From positions 1-42,190 of the IMG/VR virus record IMGVR_UViG_3300046028_002710: a stretch of 42,190 nt of DNA. The stretch is one strand, 5' to 3'. The notes under the pieces are model-generated. The model did not search any database. It saw only the letters and a list, made by a program, of their open reading frames with translations, and was not told the origin of the DNA. Of the stretch, positions 1 through 8,557 are shown one piece after another (within the stretch, counting starts at the first letter, position 1; each line of letters opens with the position of its first letter). Made by a program: the position numbers and the translations under genes. The stretch comes from a virus.

Positions 1-129
1 TGCAGCTGCGCCAATATTAGTTGTCACAGCAGCAGCAATGGATACTTCTGGTGCAGCAGTAGATTGAACTACTGAGTCAACCAAAGACTCAACTCCCATA
101 ACAGTAAGAGAATCTCCAACAGTAGCACC
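1..129. repeat. Terminal redundancy of the contig (copy 1)
   Basis: Bases 1-129 match 42062-42190 in the same orientation with one difference (A at 127, G at 42188). The difference is silent in the tailspike frame (GGT versus GGC, Gly). Because the repeat lies inside a gene that reads through it, I take it as assembly overlap of a circular or circularly permuted genome, not a physical terminal repeat. Confidence 0.9.
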
Positions 130-360
130 ACGAGTTAGTGTGATAGAGGATGTAGAAGTCTCAGAGTAATCTGCACCGTTAGTTAACAATACACCATTCA
201 GGTAAACATAGATTGCATCAGTCCCCAGAACATATGTAATGGTAGAAAATGAGATTAAAGTCTGACCTGATCCCAATGTTTGATTAGGTTCACGTACTGT
301 ACCTGATGCAGTTACTTGAGTCGTTACAATAGAACCTGGGTTCCAGATAGAAGCTGTCAT
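1..360 (-). CDS. Tailspike, N-terminal part (gene continues across the contig junction)
   Basis: This is the start of the tailspike gene whose remainder lies at 40433-42061. Translating leftward from the ATG at 358-360 gives 120 codons with no stop, in the same frame as the large reading frame at the right end. The joined protein is 662 residues. The N-terminal part contains YVYLNGVLLTNGADYS, a pattern common in the virion-binding heads of phage spikes and fibres. A TGGA motif lies about 9 bases upstream of the ATG. The SPRY gene ends 54 bases upstream, so the gene sits in a receptor-binding cluster. The Met at 42160 (equivalent to 99) is internal, not the true start. Function follows from the C-terminal part; receptor and substrate are unknown. 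Confidence 0.85.
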   Translation of the reverse strand, partial: MTASIWNPGSIVTTQVTASGTVREPNQTLGSGQTLISFSTITYVLGTDAIYVYLNGVLLTNGADYSETSTSSITLTRGATVGDSLTVMGVESLVDSVVQSTAAPEVSIAAAVTTNIGAAA

Positions 361-414
361 ATTTTTGATCCAATGTATTAAAGAAAGTACGGAATTAAAC
401 ATATCCCACTGTGT

Positions 415-978
415 TTAAGTATACAGCCCTGAGTTGTAGCCAGATGGAACTGCATAGGAGAAGGCTGTCGCGCCAAAGTTGGCTGTACACTGCAAACCAG
501 TTCCATTGATACCACACCCAGCGTGCCAAGTGCCAGTCAACCCTGTGATTGTGTATATAGAACCTGAGTTCCTAAGTATTTCACAAGTACCTGCATCCAT
601 ATCCAATTTGAAACTTACAATATCGCCTGGATTTATCCCTGCGAACGTGCCAAGTGTTCCACCATTATTGTATATCTGACCAGCTTGCCAATAACCATAT
701 GAAATTGCAGTCTGCCCTAAATACGTAAGCGCTGCGTATGGATCAGTTGATTTAACTATACCCACCATTGATACAGTGGAGAAATTAGTCAACTCCCAAT
801 ACCACTTTCCAGAAGATTTACCTACAGTAGAACGTGTTGTACCACTGGTAGTGTTAGTTGCAGTAAGATTCCCGCCAGACAGAGTCATATTAAGACTCTG
901 AGTGGGATCCCAAGTTGCATAACTAGTGTAACTCGCCACCAACTGCTTGATTGCAATCATTATTTGATGCATGAACAT
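415..978 (-). CDS. SPRY (B30.2-like) domain protein, probable virion adhesin
   Basis: This 187-residue protein lies between a fibre gene and the tailspike. From about residue 50 it shows the SPRY pattern: GKWYWE near the start, a VGIV strand, then AISYGYWQAGQIYNNGG, and a DIVSFKLDMDAGTCEI segment followed by a strand-rich end. SPRY domains are beta-sandwich binding modules best known in eukaryotic proteins and also seen in some phage tail and bacterial surface proteins. No signal peptide or membrane segment is visible. An AAAGG motif lies about 9 bases before the ATG at 978. Position suggests a receptor-binding or fibre-decorating subunit (inference). The domain call is by pattern only. Confidence 0.65.
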   Translation of the reverse strand: MFMHQIMIAIKQLVASYTSYATWDPTQSLNMTLSGGNLTATNTTSGTTRSTVGKSSGKWYWELTNFSTVSMVGIVKSTDPYAALTYLGQTAISYGYWQAGQIYNNGGTLGTFAGINPGDIVSFKLDMDAGTCEILRNSGSIYTITGLTGTWHAGCGINGTGLQCTANFGATAFSYAVPSGYNSGLYT

Positions 979-993
979 AATATAAACCTTTAG

Positions 994-2028
994 TTATGTC
1001 AATCCTGCACCATTGATCATCCAGCGTGTGGAAGTTACTTTAATTGCAGTGGCAATTCCATTGGCTGCAAGAGTTCTGCTTCCAGTTGTACCGGCGCCAG
1101 CAAGAACTAAAGTATCTGATGTGATTGCAATTGTTATTACTCCACCTGACGTGTCATTGATGAATGTAATACACGCACCCAATGGATATGCTACACTTGC
1201 ATTAGAGGCAATTGTCCAAGTTCTGGCAGTTGTGTCGGCAGATGGATGATATAAACTCTTGCCATTATCAGCTAATACTGTTGTATAGGCAACAGAAAGT
1301 GAGCGCTGTTGGGCTTCTAATGTTCCCAATGCTCCAGCATCTGCAGGTAATGTATAGACATTGGTTCCTGCAATTGCTGGAGCATTAAGAGTTGCAGCTC
1401 CAGATGTTGAACCACCAAGAAGTAACTTAGTTGTTGCGAATGTTTTAGCACCTGTAACAGTTTGCACTGATGCAAGTACCATATCTCCAGAACCTGCAGG
1501 AGTTGCCCAAGTTCCATCACCTCGCCAGAATGTTGCAGAGGAAGCACTTGTACCAGAACCTAGATTGCCGACTGGAAGATTCCCAGTAACTCCAGTTGTT
1601 AGAGGTAGACCAGTTGCATTGGTTAGGGTAACTGAAGCTGGAGTTCCCAAAAGCGGAGCTATGAGCGTTGCACCAGTTGCAAGAACTAATGTTGTACCAG
1701 TCCCACTAATTGTATAAGATGTGCCCCAAGCACTTCCAGTGGAGTTAGGAATACCTGCGCCAGGATAAGTCATTCCACCGCCACCAGATGCAGCAAGTGT
1801 TCCAGCTGAGAATGTTAAATTTGTGCCAATCGTAACATTAGAAAAACCTCCAGCGCCATCACCATATAATAGTGAGGAGCCAGAAGTTACTGGAGCTTTT
1901 AAGTTAAGTGCTGTTTGCAAGTCAGTTTGCGCACTAAGTGTTCCTGTGATAGTTCCCCAAGTGGCAGCTGCACCACCGCCTGAAACACTCCAACCATTTA
2001 AGGCTACATCTGCGGCTCTTGTTACCAT
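994..2028 (-). CDS. Tail fibre protein
   Basis: This 344-residue protein is rich in Gly, Ser, Thr and Ala. It carries stretches typical of phage fibre shafts: [50 protein letters not shown] and [13 protein letters not shown]. The C-terminal 100 residues ([20 protein letters not shown] onward) resemble the beta-rich ends of many fibre proteins. The start is well supported by AGGAAT about 6 bases before the ATG. It begins one base after the stop of the connector-like gene upstream, so the two are probably translationally coupled. With the SPRY protein and tailspike it forms the receptor-binding cluster. Confidence 0.75.
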   Translation of the reverse strand: MVTRAADVALNGWSVSGGGAAATWGTITGTLSAQTDLQTALNLKAPVTSGSSLLYGDGAGGFSNVTIGTNLTFSAGTLAASGGGGMTYPGAGIPNSTGSAWGTSYTISGTGTTLVLATGATLIAPLLGTPASVTLTNATGLPLTTGVTGNLPVGNLGSGTSASSATFWRGDGTWATPAGSGDMVLASVQTVTGAKTFATTKLLLGGSTSGAATLNAPAIAGTNVYTLPADAGALGTLEAQQRSLSVAYTTVLADNGKSLYHPSADTTARTWTIASNASVAYPLGACITFINDTSGGVITIAITSDTLVLAGAGTTGSRTLAANGIATAIKVTSTRWMINGAGLT

Positions 2029-2029
2029 A

Positions 2030-2626
2030 TTACATTCCTATTCCTGTTACTGCGTGTTGTTTAAGTAGTTGATACTGCTCTTGTACCATTTGCCTGTACA
2101 CTGGTACTTGCTCATCATAACCAATTGTTTTGAATATGATTGCTGCTGCTTCATAGATAATTGCAAACGGGTGGTCGTCTGCAATCCAAGATCTGAATCC
2201 GAGTGCAGTAACATCTGGGTTGGTATATGCACCAACTAGGAAATACTGGCACTGATCTGCTGTGCGAATCTGCACACTTGCTCCAGCTACATAGAATATA
2301 TCTGTTCTGTTAGCACCAAAATTATCTACCACTTTCTCAGGTTCTACATAAGTTAGAAAGGTTCCTGGCATTGCACCAATTGCATCATACTTTCTAATAT
2401 ACCTTGGTTTGCGCCACAGTGGGATAAGAGCTTTATAATCTAAAGACTGGAAGTAATCTGAAGATGAGAATTGAATTGAGTACTCATTAAAATCCTTGAT
2501 GTAATCATCAGATTGGTGGGCTTTAATGAGTGCTGCTTTAATTGCCAATGTGGTTTCACCTACCAGATCAGGCCGATTGGTAAGTAAATAAACATCGGAT
2601 AAGATACTGGCAAGTGTAGTTGACAT
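2030..2626 (-). CDS. Head-tail connector / tail adaptor-like protein
   Basis: This 198-residue protein starts [20 protein letters not shown], an opening often seen in adaptor proteins of short-tailed phages (T7 gp11 type). Later aromatic segments ([36 protein letters not shown]) and a helical end fit a dodecameric adaptor that binds the portal. The assignment rests on general pattern and on position between capsid and fibre genes. No Shine-Dalgarno is obvious before the ATG; the preceding gene stops 6 bases upstream, so translational coupling is likely. Confidence 0.5.
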   Translation of the reverse strand: MSTTLASILSDVYLLTNRPDLVGETTLAIKAALIKAHQSDDYIKDFNEYSIQFSSSDYFQSLDYKALIPLWRKPRYIRKYDAIGAMPGTFLTYVEPEKVVDNFGANRTDIFYVAGASVQIRTADQCQYFLVGAYTNPDVTALGFRSWIADDHPFAIIYEAAAIIFKTIGYDEQVPVYRQMVQEQYQLLKQHAVTGIGM

Positions 2627-2632
2627 AGCGGA

Positions 2633-3070
2633 TTATTTAGAGAGTTTGGTTGCAGAAGCAACGTGGATTGTCCCAGCTGGGATCGGAGTCTGCGCTGCAG
2701 TTGCTTGAACGTTGGAGGCAGCTTGCAATCCAGCAATAGTGTGGGAATTAGCAATACCTTCTAACTTACCTTGCTTTGTAGTTCCCATATCACGGCTAGG
2801 ATTAGTTGCTGCAATCAACGCTGCTCGCTCTTCTTCCCTAATACGTGCGCGCAAAACAGCAATTGGGTCCAGATCTTCTGAGTCAACTGTTTTAGCTCCA
2901 TCATCAATATAGAAATTTGGATGCCCGTTCTCACATTCTTTAGTAAGTTCATCGATTTCGAATTTCGAAGAGGTGGCGTACTGTCCAGCAGCAAAGTGAA
3001 TTGTGTGCCCGTTTGCGAAAACATAGCCCATCGAGGGCGCTTTCGATTTAAACAAAGTAAGTGTTGACAT
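2633..3070 (-). CDS. Hypothetical virion protein downstream of the capsid gene
   Basis: This 145-residue protein has no family I can name. The first ATG of the open frame is at 3070 (MSTLTLFKSKAPSMGYVF), with GGA about 8 bases upstream. A longer reading from a TTG near 3121 would run into the terminator region and is less likely. The N-terminal 60 residues look like a compact domain (MGYVFANGHTIHFAAGQY, FEIDELTKECENGHPNFYI). The middle has a charged helix (LRARIREEERAALIAATN), and the tail is Ala/Thr-rich. Position between the major capsid protein and the connector suggests a head completion or head-surface role (inference). Confidence 0.55.
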   Translation of the reverse strand: MSTLTLFKSKAPSMGYVFANGHTIHFAAGQYATSSKFEIDELTKECENGHPNFYIDDGAKTVDSEDLDPIAVLRARIREEERAALIAATNPSRDMGTTKQGKLEGIANSHTIAGLQAASNVQATAAQTPIPAGTIHVASATKLSK

Positions 3071-3147
3071 AACATATCCAGGTGTGGGTTTTGGGTAAGA
3101 GGTATAGTTTGGTTTAGGCAAATAACACTACCAGAAAAATTGCACCC

Positions 3148-3210
3148 TTCTCCACCCAGGAGAACTAAATCCTCCACATACACCCAGGAAGCCCTAGACA
3201 AGTGGAGGAT
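3148..3210 (-). terminator. Two hairpins after the major capsid gene
   Basis: Read leftward from the capsid gene, the first hairpin pairs ATCCTCCAC (3169-3177) with GTGGAGGAT (3202-3210), a perfect 9-bp stem with a 24-nt loop. The second pairs TTCTCC (3148-3153) with GGAGAA (3159-3164) around a 5-nt loop and is followed by a U-run in the leftward transcript (about 3136-3140). They could reduce read-through after the abundant capsid message or protect its 3' end. Confidence 0.6.
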
Positions 3211-3220
3211 ATTTGGGAGA

Positions 3221-4456
3221 TTAACCAGCTGCGCCTGCAGTCAAGTTGTACACAATACCGTTCGCAGGAGGATTCTTAACAACGCAAGTCATCTCGGTTG
3301 TCAGAGTTCCGCCAACTGCATCGATACCATTGTCATTAGCATCTTGGTCTGCATTGAACTCTTTGTTCTGTGTCTTACGGTCACCCAAGTAAGCAGCACG
3401 GAATGTGGAGAGATCAACACCAACAGCCATCTTAGCCCAAGTAGTGTTAGAGTTGAACAAAGGATGCTCAATCATCTGGAATGCACCGCGGCTAGTTTTG
3501 ATTGTGGAATACTGGAGGCCCCAAGAAGTTTGACCATCTTGAATTGTGTAAGAACTGCCAATAGCCAGACGGGTAATAGCAGAAATTACTTTCTTAGCTT
3601 GACCGCCAACAAACAAGATACGCTCATTACCAACTTTAGGATCAGTAGTTTGATTGAACAGTGGGTCCAAGAAACCTTCCAACTGTGGGTAAGTGGTAGT
3701 ACCGCCAGCAGTGTAGACGTTAGTTACGCCTGCATAGTAAGGAGGATAGTTACCAGCAGTTCCAACAATGTTAATCAAACCATCCATTGTACGGAAAGGT
3801 TGACCATTGCGCGAACCCTGAGATTTCTGACCGAAGAACAGAGATTTCTCAATATCAGCAGCGTGGAAGGCAGCACAATCAGTACGGCTTTCAGCAACAT
3901 TGGTATCACCTGCAATCATCATTGTCTGACGAATGGTATCGGAGATAGCCCAAGTGTTACGGAAAATCTGAGTGTAGTTGGTGATCCGAACTGGATTGAT
4001 AATCAAAGAGTTAGGGCGCAGCGAAGATTCTTCGAAAGCATTACCAACTTGATACATATCAGTGCTAACTGGAACAGTGGCAGCAGCAACAGTACCAACT
4101 GCACGGGTCACAACAATTTGAGTTGCAGACACAACAGAGTTGACAATCACGTTTTCATAAGAAGCGCTGTTGTTAATCCGCAGAATCATACCTGGCAAAA
4201 TATTTGCAGTAGACAACACGTTGATAACAGTGTCAGAAGCTGTGTGAGTAGAGCCATATGTAGTTACCTGTGGCAACAACATTGTTTTAGTGAAAAAACC
4301 ATGCTCAGTTGCAACAGCAGTTTCCGATTGCAACATTGAAGTCATACCAAAGAGAGGAGCTGCACCATTGGGCATCAAGCGAGTAATCATTCCAGCGAAT
4401 GACTTCTTAGCAAGATCAGTGGTGAGAGCGGCAGTGTTAAAGATACCAGTAGACAT
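3221..4456 (-). CDS. Major capsid protein, SU10-like (DUF5309) family
   Basis: This 411-residue protein has features I associate with the SU10 major capsid group: an N-terminal MITRLMPNGAAPLFGMTSML segment, a strand-rich middle (VTTYGSTHTASDTVINV, ILPGMILRI), NYTQIFRNTWAISDTIR, and a C-terminal half with FVGGQAKKVISA and WAKMAVGVDLSTFRAAYLGD. It would form an HK97-fold shell. The start at 4456 has AGGAAA about 7 bases upstream. It lies between a possible decoration protein and a connector-type gene, with hairpins directly downstream. A 399-residue open frame on the opposite strand is a shadow of this gene. Confidence 0.8.
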   Translation of the reverse strand: MSTGIFNTAALTTDLAKKSFAGMITRLMPNGAAPLFGMTSMLQSETAVATEHGFFTKTMLLPQVTTYGSTHTASDTVINVLSTANILPGMILRINNSASYENVIVNSVVSATQIVVTRAVGTVAAATVPVSTDMYQVGNAFEESSLRPNSLIINPVRITNYTQIFRNTWAISDTIRQTMMIAGDTNVAESRTDCAAFHAADIEKSLFFGQKSQGSRNGQPFRTMDGLINIVGTAGNYPPYYAGVTNVYTAGGTTTYPQLEGFLDPLFNQTTDPKVGNERILFVGGQAKKVISAITRLAIGSSYTIQDGQTSWGLQYSTIKTSRGAFQMIEHPLFNSNTTWAKMAVGVDLSTFRAAYLGDRKTQNKEFNADQDANDNGIDAVGGTLTTEMTCVVKNPPANGIVYNLTAGAAG

Positions 4457-4501
4457 TATAGTTTCCTATTAAATTGTGTGAGATTTAAGAAAGTCTGTAA
4501 A

Positions 4502-4900
4502 TTACAGAACAGTCCAAGTGAAAGTAGCAGCACCGGTACGAGTAAGATAACAAGTAACAGCAGAGGAAGCTGGGCAAGTTGCACGACCAGCAAGAGTAAC
4601 ACCAACACCAGCAGCAAAAGTACCTGCAAACGCAGCAATACTAGATACTGTGAATCCAACTGAGTCACCAATATCCATCTCTGGGAATGCAAGTGCAAAG
4701 TTAGCGCCAGTGTCGGTAGTCAGAACGCGACCAGCACTAAAACTGGTATACATTACAACACCACCAGCAACTTGTGCAGCAGTGATAGTTGCAGCAGCAT
4801 CAGCAGCAACAGTGGAGATAACAGGATTATCCCAGTTGTCACCTTGACGCATATTGCGAGAAAGACCAGAATCCTGAATGATTAGACGTTTAAAGCCCAT
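4502..4900 (-). CDS. Possible head decoration protein
   Basis: This 132-residue protein lies directly upstream of the capsid gene in the late transcript. After a polar start (MGFKRLIIQDSGLSRNMRQG) it is almost entirely Ala, Gly, Thr and Val in short beta-strand-like runs (AAATITAAQVAGGVVMYTSF, AGTFAAGVGVTLAGRA), which suits a small beta-barrel. A clear TAGGAAT sits 5-6 bases before the ATG. I recognise no family by sequence. Position and composition suggest a capsid-decorating or stabilising protein; a minor structural protein is the alternative. Confidence 0.5.
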   Translation of the reverse strand: MGFKRLIIQDSGLSRNMRQGDNWDNPVISTVAADAAATITAAQVAGGVVMYTSFSAGRVLTTDTGANFALAFPEMDIGDSVGFTVSSIAAFAGTFAAGVGVTLAGRATCPASSAVTCYLTRTGAATFTWTVL

Positions 4901-4945
4901 GATATATTCCTAAGAAGTAAGAGAAAACAAAAGAAAGTTGTGAGA

Positions 4946-5629
4946 TTAACCAAAGAACTTATCCCAATCTTCGCCCACAGGAACTGCTGGACCCTTTTTC
5001 TGGGGAACTGCAGCTGATGCAAACTTGCTGAGATAATCGCCTGCCATATCCCGTAACTCATTCACAGTTGCATTGGGGTACTTAACTGAGAACTGAGACT
5101 GCAGTGCTTCCATAATAGGAGCTGCTGCTGGGTGCTGTAAGGCTGGATTGCTTTCGCGGATGGAGTCAGAAACTTGATGTTTCTTAATTTGCGAAGGGAG
5201 CCGGGAATCCAGACCTTCTTGAAATTTAGCTAGAGCTGCTTCCACAATCTTAGTAGATGCGAAAGAGGATTGTGCGTAAGAGCGTTGTGATACATCGTTC
5301 AATGCTGCCATGAATGCTTGTGCTGCTTCTGGTCCACCTGATGTAATCTTAGCAAGCATTTCTGGTGAAATAGATTTAGCAAAATCTACTTTCCTAGCTG
5401 CGTCGAGCATCTTAGCTGGATCGGCACCTGCAAACATATTAGCTGGAAGTGTTCCGTCGATGTTTGGTGTAGCTGAAGGTTCCCACAGAGCACTAAAACT
5501 ATCGAGCGGGGAGACAGGAGCTGCTGGAGTTGCTGGAACAGCTGGAGCTACCGGTGCAGGAGCTACTGGAGTTGGAACAGCTCCATCAGCAGATGATGTG
5601 GAACCAAAAATATTAGAGAAAAAAGCCAT
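4946..5629 (-). CDS. Scaffold-like protein
   Basis: This 227-residue protein has a low-complexity Pro/Ala/Val linker at about residues 18-45 and a largely helical remainder (AAQAFMAALNDVSQRSYAQS, TKIVEAALAKFQEGLDSRL). It ends in an acidic-aromatic tip, VGEDWDKFFG. A helical, charged protein just upstream of the capsid gene is the usual place for a scaffold. There is no protease motif. AGGAAT lies about 6 bases before the ATG. A minor head protein is an alternative. Confidence 0.55.
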   Translation of the reverse strand: MAFFSNIFGSTSSADGAVPTPVAPAPVAPAVPATPAAPVSPLDSFSALWEPSATPNIDGTLPANMFAGADPAKMLDAARKVDFAKSISPEMLAKITSGGPEAAQAFMAALNDVSQRSYAQSSFASTKIVEAALAKFQEGLDSRLPSQIKKHQVSDSIRESNPALQHPAAAPIMEALQSQFSVKYPNATVNELRDMAGDYLSKFASAAVPQKKGPAVPVGEDWDKFFG

Positions 5630-5644
5630 GATAAATTCCTAGGG

Positions 5645-5914
5645 TTACGAGTTGATTACAAGAGAAGGGTTAGAGAGTTGAGATAACTCAACGAGATATT
5701 TAAGAATGCCAATTTGACCTTGCAGTTCAGCAGCTTCTTGGGCATAAGCAACTGGATTGTTTGGATCCAAGGTCATAGCAATTCTCTTTTCAGCTGCATC
5801 GCAGATTAGATTCTGCATATGCTGGAGATTTAAAGTTGTCAGTGTTTGCGCACTTTGTTGCTCCTCTGGGGTTAGTTGGTACTGGGTAAAGGTGGACGGG
5901 ATTTGGGTAGCCAT
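5645..5914 (-). CDS. Small hypothetical head-cassette protein
   Basis: This 89-residue protein is predicted helical (LTPEEQQSAQTLTTLNLQHM, PVAYAQEAAELQGQIGILKY). It lies between the portal gene (16 bases away) and the scaffold-like gene. I recognise no family. A GAGAG motif precedes the ATG at 5914. Position suggests a small portal- or scaffold-associated helical protein (inference). Confidence 0.55.
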   Translation of the reverse strand: MATQIPSTFTQYQLTPEEQQSAQTLTTLNLQHMQNLICDAAEKRIAMTLDPNNPVAYAQEAAELQGQIGILKYLVELSQLSNPSLVINS

Positions 5915-5930
5915 TTTAACTCTCTATTGT

Positions 5931-7994
5931 TTATGATTGTCCAGGAACAATAGTTCCAACATCAGCAGTTTGTGGTTGTGCTGTTTGAGTCTGCTGTTGA
6001 ATGGTTGTCAAGAATGATGTTAGTGCATCAGGTTTTTCATCAGTCTGTTTCAGTTGCCCATTTTGTAGGTAACCAAACTGTTCTGGCGTAGGTTGTGGAT
6101 TGTTCCAAGCTTGCCCTTTCGACAGAGCTAACTGCGCCATTTGCATCCACTGATTAGAAGCTTGCTCATATGCAACTTGCTCTTTAGATTTCTCAAAGTC
6201 TGCAATTTGTGCGCCCTGAGTTTTCATCATATAAGAGAACATTGGTCCGATATTGTAGCCAGCTCCAATTTGTGGAGAAGACCCAATAACTTGCAATGCA
6301 GTTTGGAATGAGTCAGCACTGATTAGTTTAGACGCAGGAGAGAGGCCATCAGTGATTTTGAAATCGATAGTGGCTTTTCTTAGTGCAATTGGATCAACTT
6401 TAATCTGTTTACCTTCCTCTTTGTAATAGAGAGAATCAGGACCTTGATACTGGAGAATGTTAAGTTTCAACATCTCTTTTAGAGGTGTGAATACTTGGGC
6501 CTCCAATAGAATTGCTGTGTTCTGATCTCTACCATTAGAGTTATTCATAACATCAGAATACTCAGTCTGTGTTTTGTTTCCTTTTACAAACTGACCTTGG
6601 CGAGCTGGGTTTTGTCCAGAGATCAATTCTGCGAGTTTAACAACTGCACCCATTTCCTGCATAATTGTAGCTGACTGGTCATCCCTGAACGGAATTGGGA
6701 AGTATGCTTCTGAGAGGGGTTTACCATAAGCCGCTGGACGAACTGGAATCTTAGCAGACGGATTGTCTGAATTGATTTGCGCTTCGCCAACTCGTGATGG
6801 ATCATATAAACCGCGATCTGAAATAGCTCTGCGTCTTGCAGCAATTACCGAATTCATCATTGCACTAGACAGTTCTTGAATTGGCTGTACATTTTGTGCT
6901 AATGATTTAGTTTGGTAAGATAGGCCATCTTCCAAAGGTTGCCCAAACAAGATTGGCAATTTTCCGTGGGCATTAGTTTGACGTTCTGCGTACACCAGGA
7001 TTTGATGATTTATGTAAACAAACTTCCATACCTGCGGAGTGTTAGGGGCAGGAACTCGCATAGCAAAATCAGATGGAATGATTCGTGCATACAAAGTTGT
7101 TACTTCATAGACATTCTTATATTGGATTTTACTTTGAGACTGTGAAGCAGAGGCCCAAGCCATCCAATCAGTTCCAGCTCTGATATTAAGATTAACTAGT
7201 GCATCTTGATTGATCGGAGGAATGTAATAAGAGGCAACAGAAGATGTATTAACTGTGTTGCCTCCCAAACCTGATTCGAATGCAGCTGTTATATTGTCTA
7301 CCATTTTGTTAGGTAGAGTTGCAATAAACATTTTCAACTGAGTTCTGGACATGAGTTCAGTGAAACCTGCAAACTCACCTTTGTCAGGAATCTCAGTCAG
7401 TGGAACTCGTGTATCAAAGATAGTATTGTATGGATCTAGGCGTCGAATAGAGTTGCCAGACCAAATGATCTCTTTAGGTTTACCTTGTTTCCCACCGTCA
7501 AATTGTGGGTCAGAGTCCAAAGCTGCTGTTACTTCGTCTTTCCACTGAACTTCTAGAGCTGATAGATTGTATTTAAATCCATCACGGAAAAACATTTGCA
7601 AGTGCCTGATCCAACCGCCACGAGTTGAATGATTCTCCATCAGAGCTTCCATTGCCATAGCAGCATCTTCATATTGTGCATTAGCTACACAACCAAAGAT
7701 TGGATTACCTGACAAGAACACGGAAGCTTGATAAACAACAGCTGATTCGATTGCTGGAAGAACTACAGGAATTGTAATATTCTGAAACTTGTTAGCATCA
7801 CCATAACGATTAGCAAGTTTAGATTTTTGCTGAATTGATGTTTGATCTTTCTCACGGATGTAAGCGAGATCTACTTGGCGCATCTGTTCCCGTATATTCC
7901 ACTGAGTGTTTAACATTGTATAACACTGTTTCTGGAATTCTAACAATCCTGCTTGTGCAGTTTTTGTGAGAAGCATTGGTGTATTAGTTGCCAT
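5931..7994 (-). CDS. Portal protein
   Basis: At 687 residues it fits the size of portals of short-tailed phages with P22-sized portals. The N-terminal third has NITIPVVLPAIESAVVYQAS and WIRHLQMFFRDGFKYNLSAL, typical of the portal crown and wing. The second half has ARQGQFVKGNKTQTEYSDVM followed by VFTPLKEMLKLNILQY, a helix pattern common in phage portals. The C-terminus is Gln-rich. It follows the terminase and HExxH genes and overlaps the latter by 11 bases, so the two are coupled. It would form the dodecameric ring that DNA passes through. Confidence 0.8.
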   Translation of the reverse strand: MATNTPMLLTKTAQAGLLEFQKQCYTMLNTQWNIREQMRQVDLAYIREKDQTSIQQKSKLANRYGDANKFQNITIPVVLPAIESAVVYQASVFLSGNPIFGCVANAQYEDAAMAMEALMENHSTRGGWIRHLQMFFRDGFKYNLSALEVQWKDEVTAALDSDPQFDGGKQGKPKEIIWSGNSIRRLDPYNTIFDTRVPLTEIPDKGEFAGFTELMSRTQLKMFIATLPNKMVDNITAAFESGLGGNTVNTSSVASYYIPPINQDALVNLNIRAGTDWMAWASASQSQSKIQYKNVYEVTTLYARIIPSDFAMRVPAPNTPQVWKFVYINHQILVYAERQTNAHGKLPILFGQPLEDGLSYQTKSLAQNVQPIQELSSAMMNSVIAARRRAISDRGLYDPSRVGEAQINSDNPSAKIPVRPAAYGKPLSEAYFPIPFRDDQSATIMQEMGAVVKLAELISGQNPARQGQFVKGNKTQTEYSDVMNNSNGRDQNTAILLEAQVFTPLKEMLKLNILQYQGPDSLYYKEEGKQIKVDPIALRKATIDFKITDGLSPASKLISADSFQTALQVIGSSPQIGAGYNIGPMFSYMMKTQGAQIADFEKSKEQVAYEQASNQWMQMAQLALSKGQAWNNPQPTPEQFGYLQNGQLKQTDEKPDALTSFLTTIQQQTQTAQPQTADVGTIVPGQS

Positions 7995-8544
7995 TATTTT
8001 TACCTTGTTTGAACATTGCGCGTAACATGAGATCTTTTCTTATCTCGAATTCTTGTGCTTGTGAAGCATCTGCATGTGCTACAGGATAGATTGGAGTAGC
8101 CCCTTTAACACTGTTTGAAGTTCCAAAAGCCATAGCTTCAGCAGAAGCAGAACGATATTGAGAACCTCCTGTTGCAGCTCTAATCAGTTGCCTTGTGGGA
8201 TCATAACTTGGACCTTCAAACTTTTTAAGTTGTTTGACAAGATAAGGATCATTGTTTTTAGCTGGAAGTCCGTAAGTATTACTAGCAAATACTGAATCTG
8301 CTGCATGAACTAACTCATGTGTTAAAGCAGTTTGAGCCCTCCCGGGAGTTTCCGTAGCTTTAACTGGATCAATCTTAATTGTCCTATATGTATCATAATT
8401 AGCTATTGCACTTTCCGGTAGTGGGCCTTCTTGTTTTATATCAACTGTCTTTCCAGTTTGTTTAAGAAAGTCTAAAATGCTAGCTCCTAAATCTGTTCCT
8501 GCTATCTGCTCAAGAAGTTTATCTATATCTAGTGGGTCAGCCAT
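7984..8544 (-). CDS. Putative zinc metallopeptidase-like protein (HExxH) in the head cassette
   Basis: This 186-residue protein contains TALTHELVHAAD; the HELVH at residues 76-80 matches the zinc-binding HExxH motif of zincin metallopeptidases. Nearby segments (YDTYRTIKIDP before; RSASAEAMAFG after, giving a possible third ligand Glu) fit a small zincin fold. I chose the ATG at 8544 (MADPLDIDKLL), with AAGGA about 11 bases upstream; a TTG at 8613 would overlap the terminase gene. Its stop overlaps the portal start by 11 bases. Function is not established: a morphogenesis or host-directed protease is possible, and so is an inactive structural zincin. Confidence 0.55.
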   Translation of the reverse strand: MADPLDIDKLLEQIAGTDLGASILDFLKQTGKTVDIKQEGPLPESAIANYDTYRTIKIDPVKATETPGRAQTALTHELVHAADSVFASNTYGLPAKNNDPYLVKQLKKFEGPSYDPTRQLIRAATGGSQYRSASAEAMAFGTSNSVKGATPIYPVAHADASQAQEFEIRKDLMLRAMFKQGKNNGN

Positions 8545-8557
8545 ACATATGTTTTCC

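Noticed and set aside
1-129. 129-bp direct terminal repeat as the physical genome ends (T7-like packaging)
   Set aside because: The repeat lies inside the tailspike gene, which reads through it without interruption; physical repeats normally lie outside genes. Assembly overlap is simpler.
3140-4339. 399-residue open frame on the plus strand opposite the major capsid gene
   Set aside because: Opposite-strand shadow of a well-supported capsid gene; no ribosome site, strange composition rich in Ser and Cys, and the strand disagrees with all late genes.
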